This document shows positions 20,059 to 28,193 of a DNA stretch of 64,000 bases, piece by piece. The notes under the pieces were generated by a model. The model ran no database searches. It was given only the letters and a program-made list of their open reading frames with translations, and was not told where the DNA came from. The position numbers were made by a program, and so were the translations under genes. Source of the stretch: Rhinopithecimicrobium faecis (lineage in GTDB: Bacteria; Bacteroidota; Bacteroidia; Sphingobacteriales; Sphingobacteriaceae); contig JAGKSB010000002.1 in the NCBI GenBank assembly GCA_017942165.1, positions 186,001-250,000 on the forward strand, given 5' to 3'. Position 1 is the first letter of the stretch, and the number at the start of each line of letters is the position of its first letter.

Positions 20059-21312
20059 ATGAGTTTAGATCTTTCAACCCTACACATCGACTCAGAAGAA
20101 ACATTGGAAAGAATCAAGGGTGTGGTCAACCGCACTCCCCTACAGTTCAATCGTCATTTATCTGAGAAATATCAAGCTGAAGTTTATTTAAAACGGGAAG
20201 ACCTACAAGTGGTACGCTCTTATAAATTACGGGGCGCATACAATAAAATCATCTCCCTTTCTGCTACAGATGCCGCAAAAGGGGTCGTTTGTGCTTCCGC
20301 AGGAAACCATGCCCAAGGGGTGGCATTTTCATGCAATAAATTAGCAATTAAAGGGGTTATCTTTATGCCTGGACCAACGCCAAAACAAAAGATTACCCAA
20401 ACAGAAATGTGGGGTAATGGCTGCGTTGAGATTGTGCTTACGGGAGACACCTTTGACGACTGTCAGAAAGCGGCTTTAGCCTATTCCGAAGAATATGGAA
20501 TGACCTTTATTGCGCCGTTCGATGACCTGAAGGTTATTGAAGGACAGGGTACCGTAGCGGTAGAAATCCTACAGGATCTACCCAATGTGGACGCTGTATT
20601 TATCCCCATTGGGGGGGGAGGCTTAGCTGCAGGAACGACCTATTACCTAAAAAATAAAAGGCCGACGATAAAGTGCTATGGCATTGAGCCTAGAGGAGCG
20701 GCTTCCATGCAAGCAGCACAAGCTGCAGGCGTACCTGTGGAGCTGGCGGAAATTAATAGGTTTGTCGATGGTGCAGCGGTAAAGAAAATCGGCGCTACGA
20801 CCTTCGCTATAGCCAACCAGCTGCTGGATGATGTACGCTCTGTCGATGAAGGTAAGATCTGTACCTGTATTCTAGAGCTCTATAATAAAGATGCCATTGT
20901 TGCGGAGCCCGCGGGAGCACTTTCCGTAGCAGCCTTAGAGTTTCATAAAGAGGAAATTAAAGGTAAGAAGGTCGTGTGCATTATTTCCGGAGGTAATAAT
21001 GATATCGACCGCATGTCGGAAATTAAAGAACTTTCGCTGTTATATGAAGGCGTTAAGCATTACTTTATTGTGCGCTTCCCCAATCGTCCAGGAGCGCTGA
21101 AATTATTTGTATCAGAGGTGTTAGGTCCTAAAGATGATATCACGCGCTTTGAATTTATTAAAAAGACCGAGCGTGAGCGCGGGCCAGCATTAATAGGTCT
21201 TGAACTTAACTCATCTGCAGAATATCAAGCCCTCTTAGCACGCATGACGGCGAATAACTTTGAATATATCGAGCTGAATAAAGATCAAACGCTTTTTGAA
21301 TATTTAGTGTAA
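20059..21312 (+). CDS. ilvA: Threonine ammonia-lyase (threonine dehydratase)
   Basis: PLP enzyme of 417 residues that converts threonine to 2-oxobutyrate, the entry to isoleucine. Motifs: the PLP-lysine segment VRSYKLRGAYN near 55, SAGNHAQGVAFS, and the phosphate-binding GGGGLAAGTTYY. The C-terminal 90 residues (YFIVRFPNRPGALKLFVSEV and following) form one ACT-like domain, the short biosynthetic form rather than the two-ACT E. coli form. This domain is the expected site of isoleucine/valine control. It is the last gene of the cluster, ended by the terminator at 21367. Confidence 0.93.
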   Translation: MSLDLSTLHIDSEETLERIKGVVNRTPLQFNRHLSEKYQAEVYLKREDLQVVRSYKLRGAYNKIISLSATDAAKGVVCASAGNHAQGVAFSCNKLAIKGVIFMPGPTPKQKITQTEMWGNGCVEIVLTGDTFDDCQKAALAYSEEYGMTFIAPFDDLKVIEGQGTVAVEILQDLPNVDAVFIPIGGGGLAAGTTYYLKNKRPTIKCYGIEPRGAASMQAAQAAGVPVELAEINRFVDGAAVKKIGATTFAIANQLLDDVRSVDEGKICTCILELYNKDAIVAEPAGALSVAALEFHKEEIKGKKVVCIISGGNNDIDRMSEIKELSLLYEGVKHYFIVRFPNRPGALKLFVSEVLGPKDDITRFEFIKKTERERGPALIGLELNSSAEYQALLARMTANNFEYIELNKDQTLFEYLV

Positions 21313-21366
21313 CAACTTCTTTGTTAGCAGTCCTTAGAGACCTTCTAACGAGCCGAGTAAACCCTT

Positions 21367-21393
21367 AAAGACAGCCTCTAGCTGTCTTTTTTT
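21367..21393 (+). terminator. Intrinsic terminator after ilvA
   Basis: AAAGACAGC (21367-21375) / GCTGTCTTT (21381-21389) with a 5-nt loop and a T-run to 21393. Confidence 0.88.
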
Positions 21394-21774
21394 ATGACCT
21401 AAAACCTACAAGTGTACGCCTCATAATATATTAAAAATTACGTATATTTAACTTAAAATAATTGCTATTTTTTTGTCAATAAATTTGCTTTTTTGATCGA
21501 AAATTTATTGTTACAAAAGAAAAAAAAAGTTTTCAACATATTTGTAATATATTGATTTTTAAGTATTTAATTTTACATGAATGGGTCTAAACGAACTAGA
21601 GGCGCATCAAAAAAAATGATTGTGGAAAATGTGGAAAAGTAGATTTCACCTTCAATTTTAAATAGCTGATATTTGTCTAAGCGAAGAGAGAAATATCATT
21701 TCTGTCTTCCTCCAAAAAGTTCAATACAATGCTAAAGGCGTATTGACATGTACTACATCAAAACTTCATATATC
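21394..21774. other. Long leader region upstream of nrdHIEF
   Basis: No gene is seen here. Structures present are a 10-bp inverted repeat CAATAAATTT / AAATTTATTG (21477-21486 and 21501-21510), two adjacent DnaA-box-like 9-mers at 21621-21638, and an 8-bp stem TGATATTT / AAATATCA (21667-21674 and 21691-21698). CATATTTG (21537-21544) and GATATTTG (21668-21675) each miss the TAnnTTTG -7 consensus by one base. I could not recognise NrdR boxes. Confidence 0.5.
21621..21638 (-). promoter_or_regulatory. Two adjacent DnaA-box-like 9-mers before nrdHIEF
   Basis: TGTGGAAAA occurs twice head-to-tail with no spacer. On the minus strand each reads TTTTCCACA, an exact match to the relaxed DnaA box TTWTNCACA. 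DnaA is known to regulate nrdAB in E. coli; a similar role here is inference. Confidence 0.45.
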
Positions 21775-22008
21775 ATGGCAAGAATCATCAAATTCGAAAA
21801 AAATGACTGTGCACCTTGTACACAAGTATCGGCATATTTAGATCAAAAAGGTCTAACATACGAAACTGTTAATCCTTTTGATGCGCCTGAATTAGCTATA
21901 AAATTCAAAGTGCGTACCGTTCCTACGGTAATCGTCTTAGAAGAAGATGAAGTAAAACAACGAATCATAGGATTTAAACCCGAAGAGTTAGCGCTTATTG
22001 AAGCGTAA
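21775..22008 (+). CDS. nrdH: NrdH-type glutaredoxin-like redoxin
   Basis: 77 residues with a thioredoxin fold. MARIIKFEKNDCAPCTQVSAY carries the redox CxxC (CAPC), followed by the cis-proline segment VRTVPTVIVL and IGFKPEEL, which resembles the GFRPD segment of NrdH. It would reduce the disulfide formed in NrdE at each turnover. The ATG at 21775 is preferred over the in-frame ATG at 21748, because family members begin just before the first beta strand. It is the first gene of a complete class Ib ribonucleotide reductase operon; nrdI follows after 22 bp. Confidence 0.85.
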   Translation: MARIIKFEKNDCAPCTQVSAYLDQKGLTYETVNPFDAPELAIKFKVRTVPTVIVLEEDEVKQRIIGFKPEELALIEA

Positions 22009-22030
22009 ACTCGAACAATAAGCTAACAAT

Positions 22031-22444
22031 ATGGTGCATATTTATTTCGATTCAAAAACCGGAAATGTGCAGCGATTTATGGACAAGGTGACGCAAATTA
22101 CAGGCTGGAAAGCGTACAAAATCGGTCCTACAACCACTGCAAAAGTTCCGGGACATCTGGTTACCTTCACCACAAGGTTTGGTGATGTACCCGATACCAC
22201 ACGTGAATTTATGAATCGCGAAGCGAAACAGATTTTCACGGTTTCATCCAGTGGAAATACAAACTGGGGAAGAAATTTTGCCCTGGCAGCAGAAAAAATT
22301 GCTACTGACTACTCGGTGCCTATAGCACTAAAGTTTGAGTTGTCAGGAACAATGAATGATATTAATCAATTTATTGAAATTATAAAGAAGAATAATTACT
22401 ACTATGAGTGTAAACACGGGAGCATTAAGCTGGATATTGCTTAA
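22031..22444 (+). CDS. nrdI: Ribonucleotide reductase assembly flavoprotein NrdI
   Basis: 137 residues with a flavodoxin-like fold. The N-terminal IYFDSKTGNVQRF is the FMN phosphate loop, FTTRFGDVPDTTREFM is the region near the flavin, and SSSGNTNWGRNFALAAEKIA is the conserved glycine-rich loop of NrdI. Family knowledge: NrdI supplies an oxidant to the dimanganese centre of NrdF. The last 41 bases overlap the start of nrdE, implying translational coupling. Its presence supports a manganese-using class Ib enzyme. Confidence 0.92.
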   Translation: MVHIYFDSKTGNVQRFMDKVTQITGWKAYKIGPTTTAKVPGHLVTFTTRFGDVPDTTREFMNREAKQIFTVSSSGNTNWGRNFALAAEKIATDYSVPIALKFELSGTMNDINQFIEIIKKNNYYYECKHGSIKLDIA

Positions 22445-24509
22445 TAATGAAATCATGATTAAACATGAGGATGAATTCAGTCTTCATAAAGATAAAGAAG
22501 CTGTACGTGCTTACTTCTTAGAGTATGTAAACAAAAATACAGTCTTCTTCTATACCTTAAAAGAAAAAATCGATTACTTAATCGAGCAAAATTATTACGT
22601 TAACTTCTACGAGTTCTTCAGCTTTGAAGAAATGGAGCGTGTATACAAATTTGTCTTTGACAAAAAGTTTCGCTTCCAATCGTTTATGTCAGCATTTAAA
22701 TTCTTCCAAAGTTACGCCCTACGTGATGACTCTGGGGAGAAATTCTTAGAACGCTATGAAGACAGGGTCGTAGCGGTATCTTTATTCTTAGCGCGTAAAG
22801 AAGGTGTTGAGAAAGCCTTGGAATATGCAGAGATCTTTATTAACCAAGAATATCAACCGGCAACACCGACGTTCTTAAATGCCGGAAAAAAACGTTCTGG
22901 CGAGTTAGTTTCCTGTTTTTTAGATGAAATTGGGGATAACTTAAACGGTATCGGCTATGCCGTAGATTCAGCGATGAAGTTATCTTCTATCGGTGGTGGT
23001 GTATCTTTTAACATCTCCAAAATCCGTGCTCGTGGAGAAGCAATTAAAGGGGTTGAAGGCCGCGCAGGTGGTGTACTTCCCATTATGAAAATTATGGAAG
23101 ATACCTTCTCTTACGCTAATCAACTTGGGCAACGCCCAGGAGCGGGAGCGGTATATCTAAACATTTTCCATACTGATATCGAGGAGTTCTTAGACTGTAA
23201 GAAAATTAATGTCGATGAGAAAGTGCGTATTAAATCCCTTTCTATTGGTATTATTGTGCCCGATAAGTTTATGGAATTAGCGGAAAAAGATGAAGCTTGC
23301 TACTTAATCCACCCCCATACCGTCATGCAGGAGTATGGTACTTATTTCGATGATATGGATATGGATAAGATGTACGATGAGCTAATCAACAATCCAAGAA
23401 TTAAGAAAAAGAAAATTAATGCCCGTCACTTGTTAGTGAAAATTGCGCAAACGCAAAAAGAATCGGGATACCCCTATATCTTCTTTAAGGAAAATGCCAA
23501 TCGTCACCACGCTTTAAATGGAGTCGGTAAAGTGAAGTTCTCAAACTTATGTACAGAGATTATGCAAATTTCTGAAGTTTCAGACATCAATATCTACGGT
23601 GAAGAGGATACCATCCGCTACGGTATTTCCTGTAACTTAGGATCCTTAAATATCGCTACGGTGATGGACAACAAACGTATGGCGCAGACCATTAAGACGG
23701 CTATGCGCGCGTTGACAGTGGTATCCGATGAGACCGATATCAAAATGGTGCCTTCCATCGCGAAAGCGAATAAAGAATTGCATTCTGTCGGTCTAGGCGC
23801 AATGAACTTACACGGTTACTTAGCGAAAAACTTCATTATGTATGAGTCCGATGAAGCCTTAGACTTCGCAAATACATTCTTTATGATGATGAATTACTAT
23901 TCATTAGAAGCTTCGATGGAAATTGCGAAAGAAAGAAAACGTACGTTTGTAGGATTCGAGAAATCGGCTTATGCGGATGGCACCTATTTCGATGCTTACA
24001 CAAGCAGAGAATATGCACCACAAACAGACCGTGTAAAAGAGCTTTTCGAAGGCGTTAATATCCCTTCAAGTGCTGATTGGGCAAACTTAAAGGCCGCAGT
24101 AAAAGAACATGGTATCTTCCATGCTTACCGCTTAGCCATTGCTCCAAATCAATCAACATCATATATTATGAATGCCACAGCTTCGGTGATGCCTATTGTA
24201 GATATTATTGAAGTGCGTGAGTATGGAGATTCTACCACTTACTATCCGATGCCATATTTAACGAATGACAACTACTTCTACTTCAAATCAGCATACGATA
24301 TGGATCAGATGAAAGTCTTACGTTTAATTTCTGTCATCCAACGTCATATTGATCAAGGGGTAAGTACAATCTTACATACCAACTCTAAAGATACGACACG
24401 AGATTTATCGAAATACTATATCTACGCACATAAATTAGGGTTAAAATCCCTTTATTACACGCGTACACGTAAATCTAGTATCGATGAATGTGTATCATGC
24501 TCCGCATAA
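22404..24509 (+). CDS. nrdE: Class Ib ribonucleoside-diphosphate reductase alpha subunit
   Basis: Catalytic subunit, 701 residues, making deoxyribonucleoside diphosphates. The start at 22404 (SWILLNNEIMI) matches the N-terminus of B. subtilis NrdE, so the overlap with nrdI is real. Visible are ELVSCFLDE with the first redox Cys, GGGVSFNISKIRARGEAIKG, FSNLCTEIMQ with the Asn-Cys-Glu catalytic triad, ISCNLGSLNI with the second redox Cys, the NATASVMPI loop, and the C-terminal shuttle pair in DECVSCSA. There is no N-terminal ATP-cone, as usual for class Ib. Confidence 0.96.
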   Translation: MSVNTGALSWILLNNEIMIKHEDEFSLHKDKEAVRAYFLEYVNKNTVFFYTLKEKIDYLIEQNYYVNFYEFFSFEEMERVYKFVFDKKFRFQSFMSAFKFFQSYALRDDSGEKFLERYEDRVVAVSLFLARKEGVEKALEYAEIFINQEYQPATPTFLNAGKKRSGELVSCFLDEIGDNLNGIGYAVDSAMKLSSIGGGVSFNISKIRARGEAIKGVEGRAGGVLPIMKIMEDTFSYANQLGQRPGAGAVYLNIFHTDIEEFLDCKKINVDEKVRIKSLSIGIIVPDKFMELAEKDEACYLIHPHTVMQEYGTYFDDMDMDKMYDELINNPRIKKKKINARHLLVKIAQTQKESGYPYIFFKENANRHHALNGVGKVKFSNLCTEIMQISEVSDINIYGEEDTIRYGISCNLGSLNIATVMDNKRMAQTIKTAMRALTVVSDETDIKMVPSIAKANKELHSVGLGAMNLHGYLAKNFIMYESDEALDFANTFFMMMNYYSLEASMEIAKERKRTFVGFEKSAYADGTYFDAYTSREYAPQTDRVKELFEGVNIPSSADWANLKAAVKEHGIFHAYRLAIAPNQSTSYIMNATASVMPIVDIIEVREYGDSTTYYPMPYLTNDNYFYFKSAYDMDQMKVLRLISVIQRHIDQGVSTILHTNSKDTTRDLSKYYIYAHKLGLKSLYYTRTRKSSIDECVSCSA

Positions 24510-24536
24510 TATTAGGAATAATTAATTGATAATTAT

Positions 24537-24567
24537 GCTCCATATCTACTAATAATGGATATGGAGC
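24537..24567 (+). other. Hairpin in the nrdE-nrdF spacer
   Basis: GCTCCATATC (24537-24546) and GATATGGAGC (24558-24567) form a 10-bp stem with an 11-nt loop and no T-run. A second perfect inverted repeat, CGATTATTT/AAATAATCG, lies at 24584-24602, just upstream of nrdF. They may adjust relative NrdE/NrdF levels through mRNA stability. Confidence 0.6.
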
Positions 24568-24617
24568 TTACAAATATATTCAGCGATTATTTTAAATAAT
24601 CGTCCTAAAAATTTAAA

Positions 24618-25604
24618 ATGAGTAAAAAATTTACCGCTGTAAACTGGAATACCCCAGAGAATGATTATGCCTTATTATTTTGGGAACAAAATATTAAGCA
24701 ATTTTGGATTGATACAGAATATATCCCCTCTAAGGATATTGATAGTTGGAAGCGCATTAGCCCAGAAATAAAAGAAGCTTATAAAAAAGCTTTAGGGGGA
24801 TTAACGCTTTTAGATACCTTGCAGTCACATACAGGGATGCCTAAGATTATCGATCATATCACATGTTTACAAAACAAGGCTGTATTATCGTATATGTGTA
24901 TGATGGAAGCGATCCATGCTAAATCTTATTCTACGATCTTCTCCACCGTATCTTCTACAGCGGAAATTAATGAAATTTTTAGTTGGGTAGAGGAAAATAA
25001 ACATCTGCAATTTAAAGCAGCTACCATCGATGCATTCTACCGGGCTATTGATAAAGAGAATCCCACAGATGAAGAGGTTTATATGGCTATTGCAGCCTCT
25101 GTATTATTAGAATCTTTCCTATTCTATTCCGGCTTCTTCCTACCATTATGGTTATGTGGTCAAGGAGAAATGGTGGCATCTGCGGATATTATCAAGAAAA
25201 TTATTGCTGATGAGTCTATTCACGGTATTTTCGTAGGATTGATCGGTCAGGATATCTTCAAAAAACTTCCTAACCAAGCAGCTGTTAAAGAACGTGTAAT
25301 CGCCCTACTACATCATTTATATGAAAATGAATTAAAATATACCGAAGAAGTATATACAGAGGTAGGCTTAACAGCGGATGTCAAGGAATACGTGCGTTAC
25401 AATGCTAATAAAGCATTAATGAACCTCGGATTTGACGCTATTTTTGAGGTGAAGCAGGTGAACCCAATTGTATTAAACGGCTTAAATACAGAAACAACAC
25501 AGCATGATTTCTTCTCAAAGAAATCTACGAACTACGAAAAATCTACAGAAATTGTCCATCTTAAAAATGAGGATTTCGAGATGGATGCGACAGTGAATAT
25601 TTAA
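24618..25604 (+). CDS. nrdF: Class Ib ribonucleoside-diphosphate reductase beta subunit
   Basis: 328-residue radical-generating subunit with a ferritin-like fold. Metal ligands are all visible: Asp in LTLLDTLQ, Glu and His in MEAIHAKSYSTIF, Glu in LLESFLFYSGF, and Glu and His in IIADESIHG. The radical tyrosine is the Y of HAKSY. Because the three glutamates are intact, this is a normal metal-dependent class Ib protein, not the metal-free class Ie type with altered ligands. The C-terminal acidic tail (HLKNEDFEMDATVNI) would dock onto NrdE. A strong terminator follows. Confidence 0.96.
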   Translation: MSKKFTAVNWNTPENDYALLFWEQNIKQFWIDTEYIPSKDIDSWKRISPEIKEAYKKALGGLTLLDTLQSHTGMPKIIDHITCLQNKAVLSYMCMMEAIHAKSYSTIFSTVSSTAEINEIFSWVEENKHLQFKAATIDAFYRAIDKENPTDEEVYMAIAASVLLESFLFYSGFFLPLWLCGQGEMVASADIIKKIIADESIHGIFVGLIGQDIFKKLPNQAAVKERVIALLHHLYENELKYTEEVYTEVGLTADVKEYVRYNANKALMNLGFDAIFEVKQVNPIVLNGLNTETTQHDFFSKKSTNYEKSTEIVHLKNEDFEMDATVNI

Positions 25605-25617
25605 TATTTTCCTGTAT

Positions 25618-25671
25618 AAAAAAAGCCGCACAATAAACATGTGCGGCTTTTTTATTGCGTGCGGCTTTTTT
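25618..25671 (+). terminator. Terminator after nrdF with a duplicated 3' arm
   Basis: Stem AAAAAAAGCCGCAC (25618-25631) / GTGCGGCTTTTTT (25641-25653). The sequence GTGCGGCTTTTTT is repeated at 25659-25671, so the single 5' arm could pair with either copy, giving two alternative terminators. Confidence 0.88.
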
Positions 25672-25682
25672 CTGTGTGCTAG

Positions 25683-26390
25683 TTATTTCTTAACGTGAAA
25701 ACCAACTGTTTTCTTTAAAGAGTTTCCACGACTATTATTCACATCTATTCGCAATTCTAACTCTTCTCCTGCTTTTAATTTAAGATAATATAGCGGTATC
25801 TTTTGATCTAGTACCATAGTTTTAGAATGAACATGGGCTTTATGCGTCCATAAAACCGACTCATCCGATTTACGTACTAATTTAAAATCTCCGTTGTGCA
25901 TCTCAACAGCATCTTCAAAGATAAGATGTAATCTTGCTGTCGCTTCCAGTTCCTTTGTTGTAGGGGCAATAATTGCTAAATTGGGTTTTAAAGCATCCTT
26001 TACGACCGTTAGATTATGAGTAACTGTTTGGGTTAGCTTCTCCCCATTCTCAGCCCATAGCACCACATTTATCGCTTGATTATCCGAAAATGTGTGACTG
26101 CCAATAAGCACCTTTTCATGCAGGTGTATTTCAGCAGAATGGGCATGCTTACGAGCGACATACAGGGTGTCATTTTGCGGCATCGCTATTATATACGCTC
26201 GTGCATAGTGCAGTTCTTTCGTATCCTTAAATAATACGTTTAGGGCTAAGGAGTCGCCAAAATTCAACGTTTTTGGTACTGCTGTTTCAAGAATAATTTC
26301 TGGACTGTTTGTTGGTAAATCTTCCTTCTTATCCTTTTTACAAGAAGCCAATAGAAATAAAGAAAATGCGAGATATAGATATCTTTTCAT
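25683..26390 (-). CDS. His-rich lipoprotein, DUF4625-like
   Basis: 235 residues with a lipoprotein signal (MKRYLYLAFSLFLLASCKKD, lipidation at Cys 17), so probably attached to a periplasmic-facing membrane or exported to the surface. The rest looks like two Ig/cadherin-like beta domains. Two histidine clusters stand out, ARKHAHSAEIHLHEKV (about 97-112) and WTHKAHVHSKTM (about 184-195), suggesting metal binding. It resembles DUF4625 proteins by my recollection; no activity is known. It is a single gene converging on nrdF. Its promoter is covered by two palindromic operators (26409 and 26440), consistent with a metal-type repressor. Confidence 0.7.
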   Translation of the reverse strand: MKRYLYLAFSLFLLASCKKDKKEDLPTNSPEIILETAVPKTLNFGDSLALNVLFKDTKELHYARAYIIAMPQNDTLYVARKHAHSAEIHLHEKVLIGSHTFSDNQAINVVLWAENGEKLTQTVTHNLTVVKDALKPNLAIIAPTTKELEATARLHLIFEDAVEMHNGDFKLVRKSDESVLWTHKAHVHSKTMVLDQKIPLYYLKLKAGEELELRIDVNNSRGNSLKKTVGFHVKK

Positions 26391-26408
26391 ATTAAAGTAA
26401 TTTAGTTA

Positions 26409-26425
26409 TTGCAACAAAGTTACAT
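26409..26425. promoter_or_regulatory. Operator site 1 over the -7 element of the DUF4625-like gene
   Basis: TTGCAAC-AAA-GTTACAT is an imperfect 7-3-7 palindrome (ideal TTGCAAC-N3-GTTGCAA). It overlaps the minus-strand -7 element TAACTTTG (26415-26422). Confidence 0.6.
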
Positions 26426-26445
26426 TAACTAAATTACAAAAGCAA
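26415..26445 (-). promoter_or_regulatory. Promoter of the DUF4625-like lipoprotein gene
   Basis: On the minus strand TTG (26445-26443), a 20-bp spacer and TAACTTTG (26422-26415) fit the Bacteroidota promoter consensus. The predicted start is about 20 nt from the ATG at 26390. Confidence 0.65.
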
Positions 26446-26456
26446 CATTGTTGCAA
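26440..26456. promoter_or_regulatory. Operator site 2 over the -33 element of the DUF4625-like gene
   Basis: AAGCAAC-ATT-GTTGCAA has the same 7-3-7 layout as site 1, with its centre 31 bp away (about three helical turns). It covers the TTG of the -33 element. Two sites on one promoter face suggest cooperative repression. Confidence 0.6.
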
Positions 26457-26475
26457 TTAATTATTACCTAGCAAC

Positions 26476-26510
26476 AAAAAATCCCCGAAGACCTGCTCGT
26501 TCTTCGGGGA
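26476..26510 (-). terminator. Terminator of the first SusC-SusD operon
   Basis: TCCCCGAAGA (26482-26491) pairs with TCTTCGGGGA (26501-26510). In the minus-strand direction the stem is followed by six T (26481-26476). Confidence 0.88.
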
Positions 26511-26533
26511 ATAAAATCAAATTTGTTAGTAGA

Positions 26534-28183
26534 TTAATAGCCTGGATTCTGCACGAGATTCGGATTTATAGCAATCTGCTGCGCAGGGATAGCAAATAAT
26601 TCCTTATTAACATCTCCCGTAGCAGGGTGATCCCACCAGGTCGCTTTCACAAACTTATCAAAACGGATTAAATCGGTACGGCGTTTACCTTCGAAAATAA
26701 ATTCTCTACCACGTTCTGCGAGCAATTCATCCAAGTTAAGTGTCGCCGCTGTATACTGTGCTTTCGCCCAATCGTCGGCTTTAAAAGCGCGTTTTCGGGA
26801 GGCATTAATCAATTCAACCGCCTCAGCAGTAGCACGACCACCATTCTTACGCATAAGTGCTTCAGCTTTATTAAAATAAATTTCTGTTAAGCGGTAGATG
26901 ATATAGTCATTTTCTTGGTAGTTATTATCATCTAATGTCCCTGACTTATACTTATTAAAGCGTGCTCCGGAGTTTTCCTCCCCTTTACTCATGCCTCCTA
27001 CGGATGTAAAATCCCCTTCAGACTCCCTTCTAATGGAGTTCACATAGCTAAAAGGCTTCCCTGAGAATTCCTCTGTACCTAAGATTGGAGTCTTCGTACC
27101 ATATTTATATTGAGGGCCGAATAAGAACCAGTCTTTTTTGCGTAAATCATTTTCCGCAAAGGCATCAAAAGCCGAAGGAATTACCACAAAGGCGTTCCAT
27201 CCACCATATCCGACCTTTAATACATCTTTAATATTATCATAGCCCATAAAAAATCCTCCCCAATCAAAGGAAAATCCTGCCTTCCGAGAAAATTGAAATT
27301 GAAAGAGGGACTCTAGATTTCTATCATTGGTATTACTAAACAACGAATTAATATCAGGTGACAGTGCTGGAGTGCCGCCATTACCACCAGCTTTACCCGT
27401 AATAATTTGATCCGAGGCTGCAATACATTGATCCCACATCGGCTTACCTATCCATTTCTCCGCATTCAAATATAGTTCTGAAAGCATGGCATAGCCTGAA
27501 GCACGACTCACTTGACCAATATTATTCTTCACCTCTCCTGCAGTTTGGTTGAGCGTTAAGGGAAGTTTTGGAACAAAATCTTCCAATTCTTTCTGAATAA
27601 AAGCGAAGACCTCAGCACGGGGTTTTGTTGGAGGATTCAAGGGCAGGGCTACATCTGTAACAATAGGTACATTACCCCACAAATCCATGATTCGTAGATA
27701 ATGATATGCGCGCAACACGTGCAATTGCGCTAAGATATCGGCCTTCTCATCTTCTGTCATACCTACTCGAGCAACATCGAGAGCACTGATGTCAGCAAGC
27801 GCAGAATTCACATAGCCTACACCAGACCACATCAGCTCCCAAGCACCTCTTAGGCGTGATTCATTGGCTGTCCATGTATGATAGTGCTGACGGAAGTGGT
27901 CTCCACTATCATAGCCGTGGCGCCCTTTCTGAGGCCATGCTTGTTGATCGGCACTCAGCTCTGCATGGTAATAGAAAGCCGAGTTTCCAGTAGGCGCAAG
28001 CCAAGCTTGCATATGGGTAAAGGGACGCAAGGCAACCTGCATAACTTCCAATTTATTATTATAGAAAGTTTGCTTATTTAAATCTGAATAGACTTTCTCG
28101 TCTAATTTTGTACATGCTGTAAAGGAAGCCGCAGCAAAGCTAATTCCTAATAAATAGCTGAGATGTTTTTTAGTAAATTTCAT
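26534..28183 (-). CDS. SusD/RagB-family outer-membrane lipoprotein
   Basis: 549 residues. The lipoprotein signal is LLGISFAAASFTACTK, with lipidation at Cys 24. The family fold of tetratricopeptide-like helices is suggested by AYHYLRIMDLWGNVPIVTD (about 160-180), YRLTEIYFNKAEALMRKNGG, and the C-terminal ERGREFIFEGKRRTDLIRF, the best conserved segment of the family. It would sit on the cell surface as the lid of the SusC channel directly upstream (10-bp gap). The ligand cannot be read from the sequence. A terminator follows at 26476. Confidence 0.93.
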   Translation of the reverse strand: MKFTKKHLSYLLGISFAAASFTACTKLDEKVYSDLNKQTFYNNKLEVMQVALRPFTHMQAWLAPTGNSAFYYHAELSADQQAWPQKGRHGYDSGDHFRQHYHTWTANESRLRGAWELMWSGVGYVNSALADISALDVARVGMTEDEKADILAQLHVLRAYHYLRIMDLWGNVPIVTDVALPLNPPTKPRAEVFAFIQKELEDFVPKLPLTLNQTAGEVKNNIGQVSRASGYAMLSELYLNAEKWIGKPMWDQCIAASDQIITGKAGGNGGTPALSPDINSLFSNTNDRNLESLFQFQFSRKAGFSFDWGGFFMGYDNIKDVLKVGYGGWNAFVVIPSAFDAFAENDLRKKDWFLFGPQYKYGTKTPILGTEEFSGKPFSYVNSIRRESEGDFTSVGGMSKGEENSGARFNKYKSGTLDDNNYQENDYIIYRLTEIYFNKAEALMRKNGGRATAEAVELINASRKRAFKADDWAKAQYTAATLNLDELLAERGREFIFEGKRRTDLIRFDKFVKATWWDHPATGDVNKELFAIPAQQIAINPNLVQNPGY

Positions 28184-28193
28184 AGATCAATTA

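Noticed and set aside
24618-25604. NrdF as a metal-free class Ie (DOPA radical) subunit
   Set aside because: All carboxylate and histidine metal ligands and the radical tyrosine are present, and nrdI is in the operon.
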